Assembly (NCBI GenBank): GCA_038873195.1
Contig: JAVZEV010000001.1
Span: forward strand, 1,206,490-1,270,489
DNA from: Candidatus Bathyarchaeia archaeon
GTDB taxonomy: Archaea > Thermoproteota > Bathyarchaeia > Bathyarchaeales > Bathycorpusculaceae
Direction of reading: 5' to 3'
Length of the DNA: 64,000 bases
The position numbers and the translations under genes are program-made. Shown in pieces: positions 48,089 to 58,092 of this stretch (the stretch's first letter is position 1; the number at the start of each line of letters is the position of its first letter). The notes under the pieces were generated by a model that was given only the letters and a program-made list of their open reading frames with translations, was not told the DNA's origin and made no database searches.

Positions 48089-49226
48089 ACTTTTTCCCAC
48101 ACAAGAAGTTGGCAGCCTCGCTAAGCCATCATGGAGAGTAAAAGCCTACAGAGGGCTGTCACTATCAAAGGAGGATTTAGCTGAGGCTGTAAAATGGGGA
48201 AGAAGACTAGGCATTGCAGATGCGGATGTTCTTGTTAAACTGTTAACCGAAAAAGATTCTCGTCAAAAACGAAAGGCTGTTCTGGAGTGGTCTGCAAGAT
48301 ACGCCATTAAACTTTTCGAAAAAGCAGGCTTAGACGTTTATTATGATGGGGAACAATGGCGCTCAGAAATGTATGAACACATAATTAGAAACGTGATGGG
48401 TTTCGAGTTTTTAGGTCACGTGAAATCTTTTGATTACCGCTACTTCAACAAAGCAGCATGCACAAGCAAACCAAAATATGTAAAACCCTTCTATGTTGAC
48501 GAATTCCTATTCACCAAACAAAACGCAAACGGAAAAGTAAAAGTTCCTTTCACTGGACCTTACACGCTTGTCGATTGGACATTCAACGAATATTACGAAA
48601 AGAAGCTCCGTGGAAAAGTTAAAGATTTCCGGCGAAGAAAACTTGAAGCCAAGCGGGAGTTTCTTTTTGATTTGGTTGATGAGGTTGTCCGGCCAGAAAT
48701 AAGCAATTTAGTAGATGCTGGTGCAGAGTGGATTCAAATCGACGAGCCTGCAGCGACAACAAACCCAACCGAAGAAGAGATGGAACTGTTTGTGGAATCC
48801 TTCAATGCGACCGTAAAAGGCTTCAACTGCACTTTTAGCTTGCACAATTGCTACAGCAACTATCAAATCCTCGCTAAATACGCTTGTGAATTACGAAATT
48901 GTAGCCAGCTGACTCTCGAATTTGCGAACAGAGATAACCAACAAATTGGAGATGCAAGAATAGGCTATAAAGAACTGAAACTGTTCGAGGAACACGGGTT
49001 CCGTGGGAAATACGGTGTAGGCGTAGTAGATGTTCACACAGACTTTATCGAGCCACCGGAGCTTGTTAGAGACAGAATATTACATGCCGCTAACGTTGTT
49101 GGCGATCCGAGCAGAATATGCGCCAGTACAGACTGTGGTTTAAGAACAAGAAAGTGGGAAGTAGCCTTTCAAAAACTGAAAAATCTGGTTCAGGGCGCTG
49201 AAATGGCGCGAAAAACGTTGAAATAA
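48081..49226 (+). CDS. metE: MetE-like methionine synthase, catalytic (zinc) half
   Basis: 381 residues homologous to the C-terminal catalytic barrel of MetE. Zinc ligands are visible: SLHNC (His-x-Cys), Glu in LEFANRD and Cys in STDCGLRTRKW. The pattern QIDEPA is the substrate pocket. It is longer at the N-terminus than the core methionine synthases and starts with FPTQEVGSLAKP. It overlaps the N-terminal-like gene by 8 bases, giving a split MetE. It is followed by a 186-base gap and glmS. Confidence 0.9.
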   Translation: MNKLFPTQEVGSLAKPSWRVKAYRGLSLSKEDLAEAVKWGRRLGIADADVLVKLLTEKDSRQKRKAVLEWSARYAIKLFEKAGLDVYYDGEQWRSEMYEHIIRNVMGFEFLGHVKSFDYRYFNKAACTSKPKYVKPFYVDEFLFTKQNANGKVKVPFTGPYTLVDWTFNEYYEKKLRGKVKDFRRRKLEAKREFLFDLVDEVVRPEISNLVDAGAEWIQIDEPAATTNPTEEEMELFVESFNATVKGFNCTFSLHNCYSNYQILAKYACELRNCSQLTLEFANRDNQQIGDARIGYKELKLFEEHGFRGKYGVGVVDVHTDFIEPPELVRDRILHAANVVGDPSRICASTDCGLRTRKWEVAFQKLKNLVQGAEMARKTLK

Positions 49227-49412
49227 AACTGGTTTATTATAAAAAATTTGTTAATGGTCTCATTAAAGTAAAAGCAGAATTCCTACCGTTTCATGGAAAA
49301 TGCTTTCAAAAAATTTTTAGAACTCGAATTTTTCTTTCAAAAAAGCTTATTACTGCAGAAAAGCCTTGAATACGGCTCAGCAAAGTCAAAAATTAAACGA
49401 TGAGGTTCAAAG

Positions 49413-51242
49413 ATGTGTGGAATCTTCGGGTGCATCTTAAAAAATGGAAACGCAGCGCCAGTAATTCATGAAGCTTTGAAAAGGCTTGAATATCGAGGAT
49501 ACGACTCCGTGGGCGAAGCAACAGTACATGACGGCAAACTCTACATAAAAAAAGACCAGGGAAAAATAGACGAAGTTCACAAAACGCGCAACTTGGACGA
49601 TTTGCCTGGAAACCTCGGCATCGGACACACACGATGGGCGACGCACGGCGCGCCCTTAGAGGTAAATGCGCATCCACACGTGGATTGCAGCGGACAAATT
49701 GCCCTCGTCCATAATGGTATTATAGAAAATTTCGCTGAGTTAAAGGCTGAGTTAGAGGGGTTAGGTCATGTTTTTAAATCTAGAACCGACACGGAAGTGA
49801 TTGTCCATCTTATCGAACAAGTCTTGAAAAATAATCCCTCTTTGGGTCTTGCTGACGCAGTTCTCGAAGCAACAAAAAGACTTGACGGCTCATACGCAAT
49901 AGCCGTGGTTTCAACAAAAGAACCAAACAAAATAGTATGCGCCAGACACGAAAGCCCACTCGTCGTCGGCGTAAACGAAAACGCAATTTACTGTGCCTCT
50001 GACATTCCCGCGTTTCTGCCATTAACCAACAAAGCTGTCATAATCAATGACGGAGAGCTTGTCACTCTTTCGCTTGAGGGCTACGAAATAAAGAAAATCG
50101 CCGACGCAAGCTTTGTTCCGCGAGAGCCAAAAATCATCGATTGGACGCCTGAAATGGCTGTTAAACAAGGTTACCCGCATTTTATGTTGAAGGAAATTCA
50201 TGAGCAACCAGAAACTTTGCGGAACACGCTTAGACTGCAAGAGCATTATCTTGATTTGATGGCGACTTTCCTAGACCGTGCTCGAGAAGTGTTCCTCGTA
50301 GCCTGCGGCACATCCTATCACGCATGCTTAGCCGCATCCTACATGTTCTCCAAACTCGCCTTTCTTGCGACGTACCCCGTTATCGCTTCAGAGTTTGTTG
50401 AGCAACATGGCAAATCCGTCAACATCGACAGCACAATATTAGCGGTAAGCCAATCCGGCGAAACAGCAGACACGTTAGCTGCAGTGAACTGCGCACGTCA
50501 GAGAGCCGCAACTGTTCTTGGGTTAACTAACGTTATCGGCTCAACTTTGACGCGTGTCTCGCGGGTTTACATTGGACAACAGTCCGGTCCAGAAATAGGC
50601 GTGGCGGCAACGAAAACTTTCACATCTCAACTTTCAGTTTTAGCCCAATTAGCTTTGAGGCTTGCAAAGAAAAGAGGAAAAGTTTCTCAGGACGAGATGG
50701 ACTTTTTGGCTGAAAAGTTGGAGAAGCTACCAGACATTGTTGAAACAATAATTCAAACACAAGAGGAAAAAATAAAGCAAATCGCAAAAAAATACAAAGA
50801 CGCAAAAACCTTCTTCTTTCTCGGTCGAGGAATAAGCACAGCCACAGCCTATGAGGGAAGACTTAAACTTATGGAAATCGCTTACGTGCCAGCCATAGCT
50901 TTTCCAGCGGGCGAAAGCAAACACGGACCAATAAGCCTCGTGGAACAAGGTTTCCCTGTGGTTTTCATATGCCAGAAGGATGAGACGCACAAGACTCTGA
51001 TTGGCAACATAATGGAAATGAAAGCCAGAGGCGCATCCATAATTGCTGTTGTTGAGGAAGGTGACGACGAAATTAAGAAGTTAGCAGATGATTACATAGA
51101 GGTGCCCAAGGGTATTCCTGAGGTTTTGTCGCCGATACCTTTTGTTATTCCGTTGCAGTTGCTTGCGTATTACATGTCGGTTGAAAGGGGACATAACCCG
51201 GACATGCCGAGAAACCTTGCAAAATCAGTCACTGTGAAATAA
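49413..51242 (+). CDS. glmS: Glutamine-fructose-6-phosphate aminotransferase (isomerizing)
   Basis: 609-residue GlmS, which makes glucosamine-6-phosphate. It begins MCGIFGCIL, where Cys2 is the glutaminase nucleophile, followed by GIGHTRWATHG and HNGIIENF. Two SIS domains follow: ACGTSYHA with SQSGETADTLAA, and FLGRGISTATAYEG with GESKHGPISLV; the end is KSVTVK, as usual. A GAGGT site lies 7 bases before the ATG. The 186-base gap before it holds a 36-codon open frame that ends 9 bases before the glmS ATG. Confidence 0.96.
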   Translation: MCGIFGCILKNGNAAPVIHEALKRLEYRGYDSVGEATVHDGKLYIKKDQGKIDEVHKTRNLDDLPGNLGIGHTRWATHGAPLEVNAHPHVDCSGQIALVHNGIIENFAELKAELEGLGHVFKSRTDTEVIVHLIEQVLKNNPSLGLADAVLEATKRLDGSYAIAVVSTKEPNKIVCARHESPLVVGVNENAIYCASDIPAFLPLTNKAVIINDGELVTLSLEGYEIKKIADASFVPREPKIIDWTPEMAVKQGYPHFMLKEIHEQPETLRNTLRLQEHYLDLMATFLDRAREVFLVACGTSYHACLAASYMFSKLAFLATYPVIASEFVEQHGKSVNIDSTILAVSQSGETADTLAAVNCARQRAATVLGLTNVIGSTLTRVSRVYIGQQSGPEIGVAATKTFTSQLSVLAQLALRLAKKRGKVSQDEMDFLAEKLEKLPDIVETIIQTQEEKIKQIAKKYKDAKTFFFLGRGISTATAYEGRLKLMEIAYVPAIAFPAGESKHGPISLVEQGFPVVFICQKDETHKTLIGNIMEMKARGASIIAVVEEGDDEIKKLADDYIEVPKGIPEVLSPIPFVIPLQLLAYYMSVERGHNPDMPRNLAKSVTVK

Positions 51243-51318
51243 CTTTTCACCCAACACCTTTTCTTGAATCAAATAATGTTAAAAGGCTACGCTGCAATTA
51301 TTCATTTGGTGCCTTTAT

Positions 51319-51996
51319 TTGGAGAGGAAGGACTGGGAAAAACTCATTGATAGCCTTGTGAGAGAGGGCATTCTGCGGTCGCCAAAAGTAATCAAAGCGA
51401 TGCGTTCTGTGCCGCGGGGGAAATTTCTTCCAGAAAACATGCAGTCTTACAGCGCTGTTGATACGCCGCTTACGATTGGTTTTGGACAGACCGTTTCGGC
51501 TCCACACATGGTTTCAATAATGAATGAAGCTCTACAGTTAGAAGTTGGGCATAAAGTGTTGGAGGTTGGAGCGGGAAGCGGATGGCACGCAGCCACGATA
51601 GCAGAGATAGTTGCGCCTAAAGATGCGCCAAGAAGCGAGTGGGGTCACGTTTACACAGTCGAAATTGTTCAAGGCTTGGCAGAGTATGCGAGAAAAAATG
51701 TTTTGAATGAAGGTTACGGAGACCGCGTGACAATAATTTGCGCTGACGGTTCTTTGGGTTACTCGGAAAAGGCTCCTTACGACAGAGTTCTCGTGACGGC
51801 TGCGGCACCTGACGTTCCGAAACCGCTTATTGAACAGTTAAAACCTGGCGGAATCATGCTAATCCCCGTTGGGAGTGCGCACTTATTCCAGACGCTCATG
51901 AAAATCACCAAAGGAGTTAATGGAAAGATTAAGGAGGAAAACTTAGGCGGAGTAGCCTTTGTTCCTTTAACAGGAAAGTACGGTCACAAATTCTAA
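51319..51996 (+). CDS. pcm: Protein-L-isoaspartate O-methyltransferase
   Basis: 225-residue PCMT, which repairs isoaspartyl residues in proteins. The SAM loop is VLEVGAGSGWHAATIAEI, and the active-site stretches IGFGQTVSAPHMVSIMNEALQL and APYDRVLVTAAAPDVPKPL are present. TTG start at 51319 just after a T-rich leader. The DUF3786 gene follows after 9 bases. Confidence 0.94.
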   Translation: MERKDWEKLIDSLVREGILRSPKVIKAMRSVPRGKFLPENMQSYSAVDTPLTIGFGQTVSAPHMVSIMNEALQLEVGHKVLEVGAGSGWHAATIAEIVAPKDAPRSEWGHVYTVEIVQGLAEYARKNVLNEGYGDRVTIICADGSLGYSEKAPYDRVLVTAAAPDVPKPLIEQLKPGGIMLIPVGSAHLFQTLMKITKGVNGKIKEENLGGVAFVPLTGKYGHKF

Positions 51997-52005
51997 CTTG
52001 CAGGT

Positions 52006-52575
52006 TTGAGATTTTTGTGGAAGACATTTGCTGAACAAATACGCAGTTTAAGTGGTAGACTCGGCTTCAAACATGGTTTTCTTGAGTTTTTAGGCTATAC
52101 CGTAGAGTTAAGTTCTGGCAAAGTTTACGATAAAATAAAAAACATGCACGTAGCTCATCCTGAAACCCTGTATCTTCTGCTTGCACATTATTCTAAGGCT
52201 GAACCTATCCCGAAGACTGGTGAACTTGTTAAGTTTAGAAACTTGCCAGGAGGCTACGCGTATGAAGAAGCATTCTTAAGGAAAGCGGTTCACCCAATAA
52301 CCAAAAGATTTGGAAACCACCCTGAAAGTTTGGTTGGGGCGGCTGAAGTTTTAGGTGGGGTCAAACGCCAGTATGGTGACGTGTCGGTTGAGGTTCCAGC
52401 TTTACCTCTTGTTCCTTTGACGTATGTCTTATGGAAAGGCAACGGTGAACTTCAGCCTTCAGCGAGCATATTTTTTGATTCGTCAGCAAGCCACTATTTG
52501 CCAACTGAAGACCTTGCGGTTTTGGCTGAGTTGACAACTAAGAGGTTGATGCTTGTCTCAGAGTATGCGAAGTGA
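52006..52575 (+). CDS. DUF3786 protein
   Basis: 189 residues with the DUF3786 sequence pattern: FRNLPGGYAYEEAFLRKAVHPITKRFG, then FFDSSASHYLPTEDLAVLAELTTKRL. Proteins of this family are often near corrinoid or C1-metabolism genes, but the function is not known and no such gene is beside it here. Start is the TTG at 52006. It follows pcm by 9 bases and is convergent with trpB. Confidence 0.85.
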   Translation: MRFLWKTFAEQIRSLSGRLGFKHGFLEFLGYTVELSSGKVYDKIKNMHVAHPETLYLLLAHYSKAEPIPKTGELVKFRNLPGGYAYEEAFLRKAVHPITKRFGNHPESLVGAAEVLGGVKRQYGDVSVEVPALPLVPLTYVLWKGNGELQPSASIFFDSSASHYLPTEDLAVLAELTTKRLMLVSEYAK

Positions 52576-52593
52576 AGATTTCAAGTGCAATTT

Positions 52594-53892
52594 TTAGAAT
52601 TCCAATTTCTCCTTGTATGCCACCAAATCTAAGAACCCATGTCCGCTAATGTTCATGCATATGACTTTTTCTTGTCCAGCCTTTTCCGCTTTTAATGCTT
52701 CGTCTATTCCAGCGCGTACTGCGTAGCTTGATTCTGGCGCTATGAGCCAGCCTTCGGTTTGCAGGAAAATCTTCGCTGCTTCAAAGATTGTTTTTTCGTC
52801 TGCTGGATACGCCACAGCCTTCACGATATTGTGGTGTCTTAGGGCGCTGATTAGCGGAGCTGCAGCGTGGTATCTTAAACCGTCAGCTTTTATCGGCACC
52901 ATGTCAGTTTTGTGTCCTAACGTGTACATTTTTAGCAAAGGCGTATGCTCAGCAACATCGCCAAAGTCATAACGGTATTCGCCTTTGACAAGGTTTGGCG
53001 CCGCTTGTGATTGTGCAGCTAAAAACTCACATTCTCGCTTTTTCTGTAAAACTTCGCCTGCAAAAGGCAATGCGATTCCGCCGAAGTTTGAGCCTCCGCC
53101 TAGGCATCCAACAATCAAGTCTGGTGAGTCATCGGCAAGTTCAAACTGTTTTATGGCTTCTAATCCAATGATTGATTGATGTAGCAGAACATGGTTGAGA
53201 ACGGAGCCTAAACAGTAAACACTGTCATTGTGCTTTTCAGCGTATTCCAGTCCTTCTGAAACTGCTATGCCAAGTGACCCTTGATGATTCGAATTTTGCG
53301 TCAAAAGTGTTCTTCCAATGCTTGTTTCTTTACTTGGAGAAGCGTGCACTTCTGCGCCTAAGAGTTTCATCAACGTGCGCCGTTCAGTTTTCCAGTCATA
53401 CACGGCTCGAACCCAAAAGACTACGCATTTGAGACCCATTATTGAAGCGGCATAGGAAAGAGCGCTTCCCCACTGTCCTGCTCCTGTCTCTGTGACTAAT
53501 GTTGTTTTTCCTTCTTTTGCTGCGTAATACGCTTGTGCCAGCGCTGTGTTTACTTTATGAGAGCCTGTTGGTGACAAGTCTTCGCGTTTGTAGTAAAGTC
53601 GCACTTTTTTCAATTTTAAGTATTTTTCTAATCTTTTTGCGCGGTAAAGTGGTCTGGGGCGTCCTGCTTGAATGTATAGTTCTCTTATTTCTTCTGGAAT
53701 TGGTATCCATGGGTCGGTTGACATTTCTTGTTTTAGGCATTCGTGAACCATTGTTTTTCCAAGGAACTCCATCCTTGAAGGACCCTTTTCTGGTTCTTTC
53801 GGTGGAGGCAAAGGTTCTGGCAGATAAGGAATTATGTTGAACCATTTTGTTGGTAATTCATCCACTGGAAGCGAAAATTGATTTTTTTCCAA
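52594..53892 (-). CDS. trpB: Tryptophan synthase beta chain, TrpB2 type
   Basis: 432-residue PLP enzyme of the TrpB2 group, longer at the N-terminus than TrpB1. The Schiff-base lysine is in SPTGSHKVNTAL, with VTETGAGQWGSALSYAA, CLGGGSNFGG (phosphate loop) and NISGHGFLDL. TrpB2 proteins often act without a TrpA partner; no trpA is in the window. Start is the TTG at 53892, with a GGTGA about 10 bases upstream. Confidence 0.94.
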   Translation of the reverse strand: MEKNQFSLPVDELPTKWFNIIPYLPEPLPPPKEPEKGPSRMEFLGKTMVHECLKQEMSTDPWIPIPEEIRELYIQAGRPRPLYRAKRLEKYLKLKKVRLYYKREDLSPTGSHKVNTALAQAYYAAKEGKTTLVTETGAGQWGSALSYAASIMGLKCVVFWVRAVYDWKTERRTLMKLLGAEVHASPSKETSIGRTLLTQNSNHQGSLGIAVSEGLEYAEKHNDSVYCLGSVLNHVLLHQSIIGLEAIKQFELADDSPDLIVGCLGGGSNFGGIALPFAGEVLQKKRECEFLAAQSQAAPNLVKGEYRYDFGDVAEHTPLLKMYTLGHKTDMVPIKADGLRYHAAAPLISALRHHNIVKAVAYPADEKTIFEAAKIFLQTEGWLIAPESSYAVRAGIDEALKAEKAGQEKVICMNISGHGFLDLVAYKEKLEF

Positions 53893-53961
53893 GAGACTTC
53901 ACCATTTTTGGAGCAATGCATTATGTTTGGAGAGAAGTTAAAGATTTCTATACTCAATGCC

Positions 53962-54996
53962 TCAGCCGAACCATTTTTCCAATGTGGTTTTTCCTTTAAG
54001 TTTTTTAGCTCCTTCTTGCATTTTTTCCAGAGCTTTTCGCACGCGGTCTTCTGAAAAGTCTCTTTCTCCGCAGATGAAGCTTACTATGCCTTCAATGTCT
54101 GGTTCCTTCCATTCTATTTTGTAATTCTCCGTCACTTTTGGATGTAGAAAAATCTCCCTAATTCTTTGAGGTTCAACTGGAAAATTCGCGTTTTTAAGAT
54201 GTGGCATTGCGTTCTCTATGTTTCCATGTTCTTTTATCAGTTTTAAGGCAGTTTTTGGTCCTAAACCCTCAATGCCGTCTGGATTGAAGTCTGTTCCAAT
54301 CAGTATTCCCACGTCAACTAATTGCTCATATGTTATTCCACATTCTTTTAGGACACTTTCGAGCTCAACCACTTCAGGAATAACTTCAATGTAGATGTTT
54401 TTGCTTGGAAGTTTTCTCCGACCAGAAATTGTCACGTTTCTCACAAGCCTTGGAGCACCAAAAAGTAAGCTGTCATAGTCTTGGCTTGCGCAGTAATCAG
54501 CGTCGCCGCGTTTTGCCAAAAACGCCGCTTGTGCTTCTCCCTCGCTAGGCGCTTGAATCCATGGGATTCCCATTAAATCTAAGAGTTTTTTGCTGTCTTC
54601 TGCCATGTAATCCTTCAGGCGTGATGTTGCTTGCGCGTACATGCGGGCTTCTTCCATTCTGCCTTCACTCAACGCTTTTTCGTACAGCGCCATAGCTTGT
54701 TCTTTGACTTTCATGCGTCTCTTTATTTCCACTTCCTTGAGTGCGGGTGGGATTCCGTCGAAAACATAGATTGGTTTTATGCCTAACTCCACGAGGTTGC
54801 TTGTTCTGTAAAGTAAACCGCTCAAGTGACTCGTGACTCTTCCGCTGCTGTCTTTCAATGGTGTGCCGTCTGGCTGGCGGATTATGGCTAGAAACTGGTA
54901 TAACGCATTGTAAGCGTCTATAGCTATGGATTTCCCGGCTAAGTTTTCGAGGCTTATGGTTGCTTTTGGAACGAGGTCGCGGAGGTTTACGCCCAA
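53962..54996 (-). CDS. fen: Flap endonuclease FEN-1
   Basis: 344-residue structure-specific nuclease for Okazaki fragment maturation and repair. N-region GVNLRDLVPKATISLENLAGKSIAIDAYNALYQFL, the acidic I-region EGEAQAAFLAKRGDADYCASQDYDSLLFG and the helix-hairpin GTDFNPDGIEGLGPKTALKLIKEHG are all present. The C-terminal LEKWFG is a PCNA-binding (PIP-box-like) tail. The TTG at 54996 gives the standard start; the frame upstream to 55077 is a chance extension. Confidence 0.95.
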   Translation of the reverse strand: MGVNLRDLVPKATISLENLAGKSIAIDAYNALYQFLAIIRQPDGTPLKDSSGRVTSHLSGLLYRTSNLVELGIKPIYVFDGIPPALKEVEIKRRMKVKEQAMALYEKALSEGRMEEARMYAQATSRLKDYMAEDSKKLLDLMGIPWIQAPSEGEAQAAFLAKRGDADYCASQDYDSLLFGAPRLVRNVTISGRRKLPSKNIYIEVIPEVVELESVLKECGITYEQLVDVGILIGTDFNPDGIEGLGPKTALKLIKEHGNIENAMPHLKNANFPVEPQRIREIFLHPKVTENYKIEWKEPDIEGIVSFICGERDFSEDRVRKALEKMQEGAKKLKGKTTLEKWFG

Positions 54997-55103
54997 AAGA
55001 ATCCCATGAAATATACACATTGAACTATAATAATAAACTTGCGAGGTGAACATAGAAGATATAAGGAAGTCTGACAATTACTGAACCACCACATGAAGGG
55101 GTC

Positions 55104-55295
55104 ATGATGACTGAAAAAACCGCGACAATCACTCTAATTACATGCACAAGCTGTGGCAAACCAATCCCGCCCGCAGCGGAAGCCACAAAATTTCTCTGCC
55201 CAAACTGCGGCGAAATCCAGATACGCCGTTGCGGAAAATGCAGAAAATTTGGGCGTCCATATAAATGTCCAAAATGCGGTTTCATCGGACCATAA
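55104..55295 (+). CDS. Small zinc-ribbon protein (HVO_2753/COG2888-like)
   Basis: 63 residues (62 from the second Met) with four CxxC pairs: CTSCGK, CPNCGE, CGKCRKF and CPKCGF, enough for two zinc-binding ribbons. This is the pattern of the small archaeal zinc-finger proteins linked to translation and RNA binding. A GAAGGGGT lies before the start. It is followed 16 bases later by aEF1-beta. Confidence 0.85.
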   Translation: MMTEKTATITLITCTSCGKPIPPAAEATKFLCPNCGEIQIRRCGKCRKFGRPYKCPKCGFIGP

Positions 55296-55311
55296 TACTG
55301 GAGGTTAAAGA

Positions 55312-55587
55312 ATGGGCAGTGTCGTAATCGTTTACAAAATCTTTCCAAAAGAAGTAATTGACAACTTTGACCCGTTGAAAAAGAAAATCGAAAAGACTCT
55401 GCCAGAGTTTGCCTCGGTCCGCGGATACGGCGAAGAACCAATAGCCTTCGGCTTAAAAGCACTGCTGGTGCAGATAACCTTTCCAGAAGACAAGACGGGC
55501 ATACTCGAAGAGCTTGAAAAGAAACTGGAAAGCATGAACGAAATAAGCCAAGTGCAAACTGTCATGGTGCGCAGAACAAGCAGATAA
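55312..55587 (+). CDS. Elongation factor 1-beta (aEF1B)
   Basis: 91-residue nucleotide-exchange factor for aEF1A. It has VVIVYKIFPKEV at the start, GYGEEPIAFGLKALLVQITFPED in the middle and a C-terminal QVQTVMVRRTSR. A GGAGG ribosome site precedes the ATG. It forms an operon with the zinc-ribbon gene. It is followed by the cdc48 promoter. Confidence 0.94.
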   Translation: MGSVVIVYKIFPKEVIDNFDPLKKKIEKTLPEFASVRGYGEEPIAFGLKALLVQITFPEDKTGILEELEKKLESMNEISQVQTVMVRRTSR

Positions 55588-55609
55588 CCTTAAACACTTG
55601 GTTTAAACA

Positions 55610-55675
55610 TTTATATAGGATTGAAACTTTGTTTCGTGATGTATCCCAATCAACAAATAATGGGAAGGATTCTAA
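55610..55675 (+). promoter_or_regulatory. cdc48 promoter and leader
   Basis: A TATA box (atttatata, 55610-55618) gives a start point near 55643. A leader of about 33 bases ends in GGAAGGA (55663-55669), 6 bases before the TTG start at 55676. Confidence 0.5.
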
Positions 55676-57847
55676 TTGAGTGAAGTACAACTACGCGTCG
55701 GAGACGCAAGGCAAAGAGACGTTGGAAGAGGCATAGCCCGCGTAGACCAAAAAACAATGCAGAAACTAGGCATAACAGCAGGCGACGTCATAGAAATAGC
55801 TGGAAAAAGAACAACTTCCGCCATAGCATGGCCAGCCTACAGCGAAGACCAAAACAGAGACATGATAAGAATAGACGGTTTCACACGCAAAAACGCCGGC
55901 GTAGCCATAAACGAATACGTCGTTGTGCGCCCCGCCAAAGTCAAAACTGCACTAAGCATAACCTTGGCGCCAGTGGACATGCGCCTAAACGTGGATGAAG
56001 ATTTCACTAATTTCGTGAAAAACCGTCTCATGGAAAGAACACTTGTCGAAGGCGACACAACGCTTGTGATGATGCTTGGACACGCCATACCCTTCACAGT
56101 AACAAAAACCCGCCCACACGGCATAGTGAAAGTCACATCAGAAACAAAACTCACCATACTAAACGAGCCAGCACCAGAAGGAAAAGGATTACCGCGAACA
56201 ACATACGAAGACATCGGCGGTTTACACGAAGAGATTCAAAGAGTAAGAGAGATGGTTGAGCTTCCGCTGAGGCATCCGGAGCTTTTCCAAAGACTCGGAA
56301 TAGAACCGCCGAAAGGCGTTCTGCTTCATGGTCCACCCGGCTGTGGAAAAACGCTATTAGCTAGGGCTGTTGCGAATGAATCAGAAGCAAACTTCTTCTC
56401 AATAAACGGACCAGAAATAATGAGCAAGTTCTACGGTGAGTCAGAAGCGCGGCTTAGAGAAATTTTCCAGCAAGCCCAACAGAACGCGCCAAGCATAATA
56501 TTTATCGACGAGCTTGACGCAATCGCGCCAAAACGTGAAGAAGTCACCGGCGAAGTTGAAAGGCGAGTGGTTGCGCAACTTCTAGCTTTAATGGACGGAT
56601 TGTCTGGAAGAGGAAACGTCATTGTCATAGGCGCCACCAACCGACCCGGCGCACTCGACCCGGCACTGCGCAGACCTGGCAGATTCGACAGAGAAATCGA
56701 AATAGGCGTGCCGGACAAGCAGGGAAGACACGAAATCTTACAGATTCACACCCGTGGAATGCCATTGGCGGAGGATGTTGACCTTAAAAAACTGTCTGAA
56801 ATGACACATGGCTACACTGGCGCGGACTTAGCAGCGTTATGCCGTGAAACAGCCATGAAAGCCCTACGTAGATACCTGCCGCAAATAAATCTTGAAGAAG
56901 AACGCATACCGCCAAGCGTCCTGGAGAAAATGGAAGTTAAAATGGAAGATTTCATGAACGCTTACAAGGAAGTCACGCCCACAGCCATGCGCGAAGTCTA
57001 CATTGAAGTGCCCACTGTTCACTGGGAAGACATAGGCGGACTAGAAGAAGTAAAACGAGAACTAAAGGAAGCCGTGGAGTGGCCTATGAAAAACCCTGAA
57101 ATGTTCAAACGCCTCGGCATCAAACCGCCAAAGGGCATACTTCTCTACGGACCGCCAGGCTGTGGAAAGACGCTTTTGGCAAGGGCTGTTGCTACCGAAA
57201 GCGAAGCCAACTTCATAACAATTAAAGGTCCAGAGGTTTTCTCAAAGTGGGTTGGCGAATCAGAGAAAGCCATAAGAGAAGTTTTCAGAAAAGCCCGAAT
57301 GGCAGCGCCTTCAGTCATATTCTTCGACGAAATAGACTCGCTTGTGCCCCGCAGAGGTTTAGGCTTCGCAGACAGCGGCGTTTCAGAACGGGTAATAAGT
57401 CAACTCTTAACCGAGATGGATGGAATTGTCGCTTTAGAAGACATTGTTGTTATAGCAGCGACAAACAGACCGGACATTGTGGACCCAGCAGTGCTTCGTC
57501 CTGGAAGATTTGACAGACTCATATACGTGCCTGAGCCAGACGAGAAAAGCAGACTGCAAATATTCAAAATCTACACGAAAAACATGCCTTTGGCAAAAGA
57601 CGTTAACCTATCAGAGCTAGTGGCTATGACAAAGAGTTATTCGGGTGCAGACATAGAGGCTCTCTGCAGAGAAGCCGCCATGCAAGCCTTGCGAAGAGAT
57701 GTAAATACAAAAGAGGTTGCGATGGTGGACTTTCAAGAAGCAATGAAAAGAACTGGTCCGTCAATAACGCCGGACATGGAGAAATGGTATAAGGGTTTCA
57801 TGCAGCAAGTTCGGCAAGTTCAGAAGCCTGCCACACCTGTTGCTTAG
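55676..57847 (+). CDS. cdc48: CDC48/p97-family AAA+ ATPase
   Basis: 723 residues: N domain (about 1-185), D1 (Walker [11 protein letters not shown] near 218, Walker [13 protein letters not shown]) and D2 ([10 protein letters not shown] near 491, Walker [13 protein letters not shown]). It unfolds proteins and feeds them to the proteasome or remodels complexes. The C-terminus is KPATPVA and does not carry the HbYX motif by which PAN and some CDC48 proteins dock on the 20S proteasome. TTG start at 55676 with GGAAGGA upstream. Codons mostly end in A or C. A small winged-helix gene follows after 12 bases. Confidence 0.95.
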   Translation: MSEVQLRVGDARQRDVGRGIARVDQKTMQKLGITAGDVIEIAGKRTTSAIAWPAYSEDQNRDMIRIDGFTRKNAGVAINEYVVVRPAKVKTALSITLAPVDMRLNVDEDFTNFVKNRLMERTLVEGDTTLVMMLGHAIPFTVTKTRPHGIVKVTSETKLTILNEPAPEGKGLPRTTYEDIGGLHEEIQRVREMVELPLRHPELFQRLGIEPPKGVLLHGPPGCGKTLLARAVANESEANFFSINGPEIMSKFYGESEARLREIFQQAQQNAPSIIFIDELDAIAPKREEVTGEVERRVVAQLLALMDGLSGRGNVIVIGATNRPGALDPALRRPGRFDREIEIGVPDKQGRHEILQIHTRGMPLAEDVDLKKLSEMTHGYTGADLAALCRETAMKALRRYLPQINLEEERIPPSVLEKMEVKMEDFMNAYKEVTPTAMREVYIEVPTVHWEDIGGLEEVKRELKEAVEWPMKNPEMFKRLGIKPPKGILLYGPPGCGKTLLARAVATESEANFITIKGPEVFSKWVGESEKAIREVFRKARMAAPSVIFFDEIDSLVPRRGLGFADSGVSERVISQLLTEMDGIVALEDIVVIAATNRPDIVDPAVLRPGRFDRLIYVPEPDEKSRLQIFKIYTKNMPLAKDVNLSELVAMTKSYSGADIEALCREAAMQALRRDVNTKEVAMVDFQEAMKRTGPSITPDMEKWYKGFMQQVRQVQKPATPVA

Positions 57848-57859
57848 GAGCGCATAGTT

Positions 57860-58087
57860 TTGCCGGTTAAAACTTGGAAGACTCATCCCGCCTATTTTGT
57901 TCTGTTGGAGATTTTGAAGAAGAAAGGCGCTATGACAGACACGGAGTTGTTTGATGCGTTAAGTGAAGAGTATGAAGATTTGGGCTTTAAGGATTTCAAT
58001 GAGCTTCTGATGCGGCTGGAAATCGGTGGAAAAATTCGGACGATGTCATTGGCTCGCGGCAAAAGACGGGTTGAGCTTGTAACGTAA
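57860..58087 (+). CDS. Small winged-helix-like protein downstream of cdc48
   Basis: 75 residues: helices HPAYFVLLEILKKKGAMTDTELFDALSEEYED, FKDFNELLMRLEIGGKIRTM and a strand ending RVELVT, the shape of a stand-alone winged helix. It is a TTG start 12 bases after cdc48, so likely co-transcribed. It could bind DNA or act as a protein-binding WH domain for CDC48. I cannot name a family. Confidence 0.7.
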   Translation: MPVKTWKTHPAYFVLLEILKKKGAMTDTELFDALSEEYEDLGFKDFNELLMRLEIGGKIRTMSLARGKRRVELVT

Positions 58088-58092
58088 TCAGT

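Noticed and set aside
49227-49412. glmS ribozyme-like regulator upstream of glmS
   Set aside because: The glmS ribozyme is a bacterial element. I see no matching core or pseudoknot-like GC-rich pairing in this A/T-rich gap.
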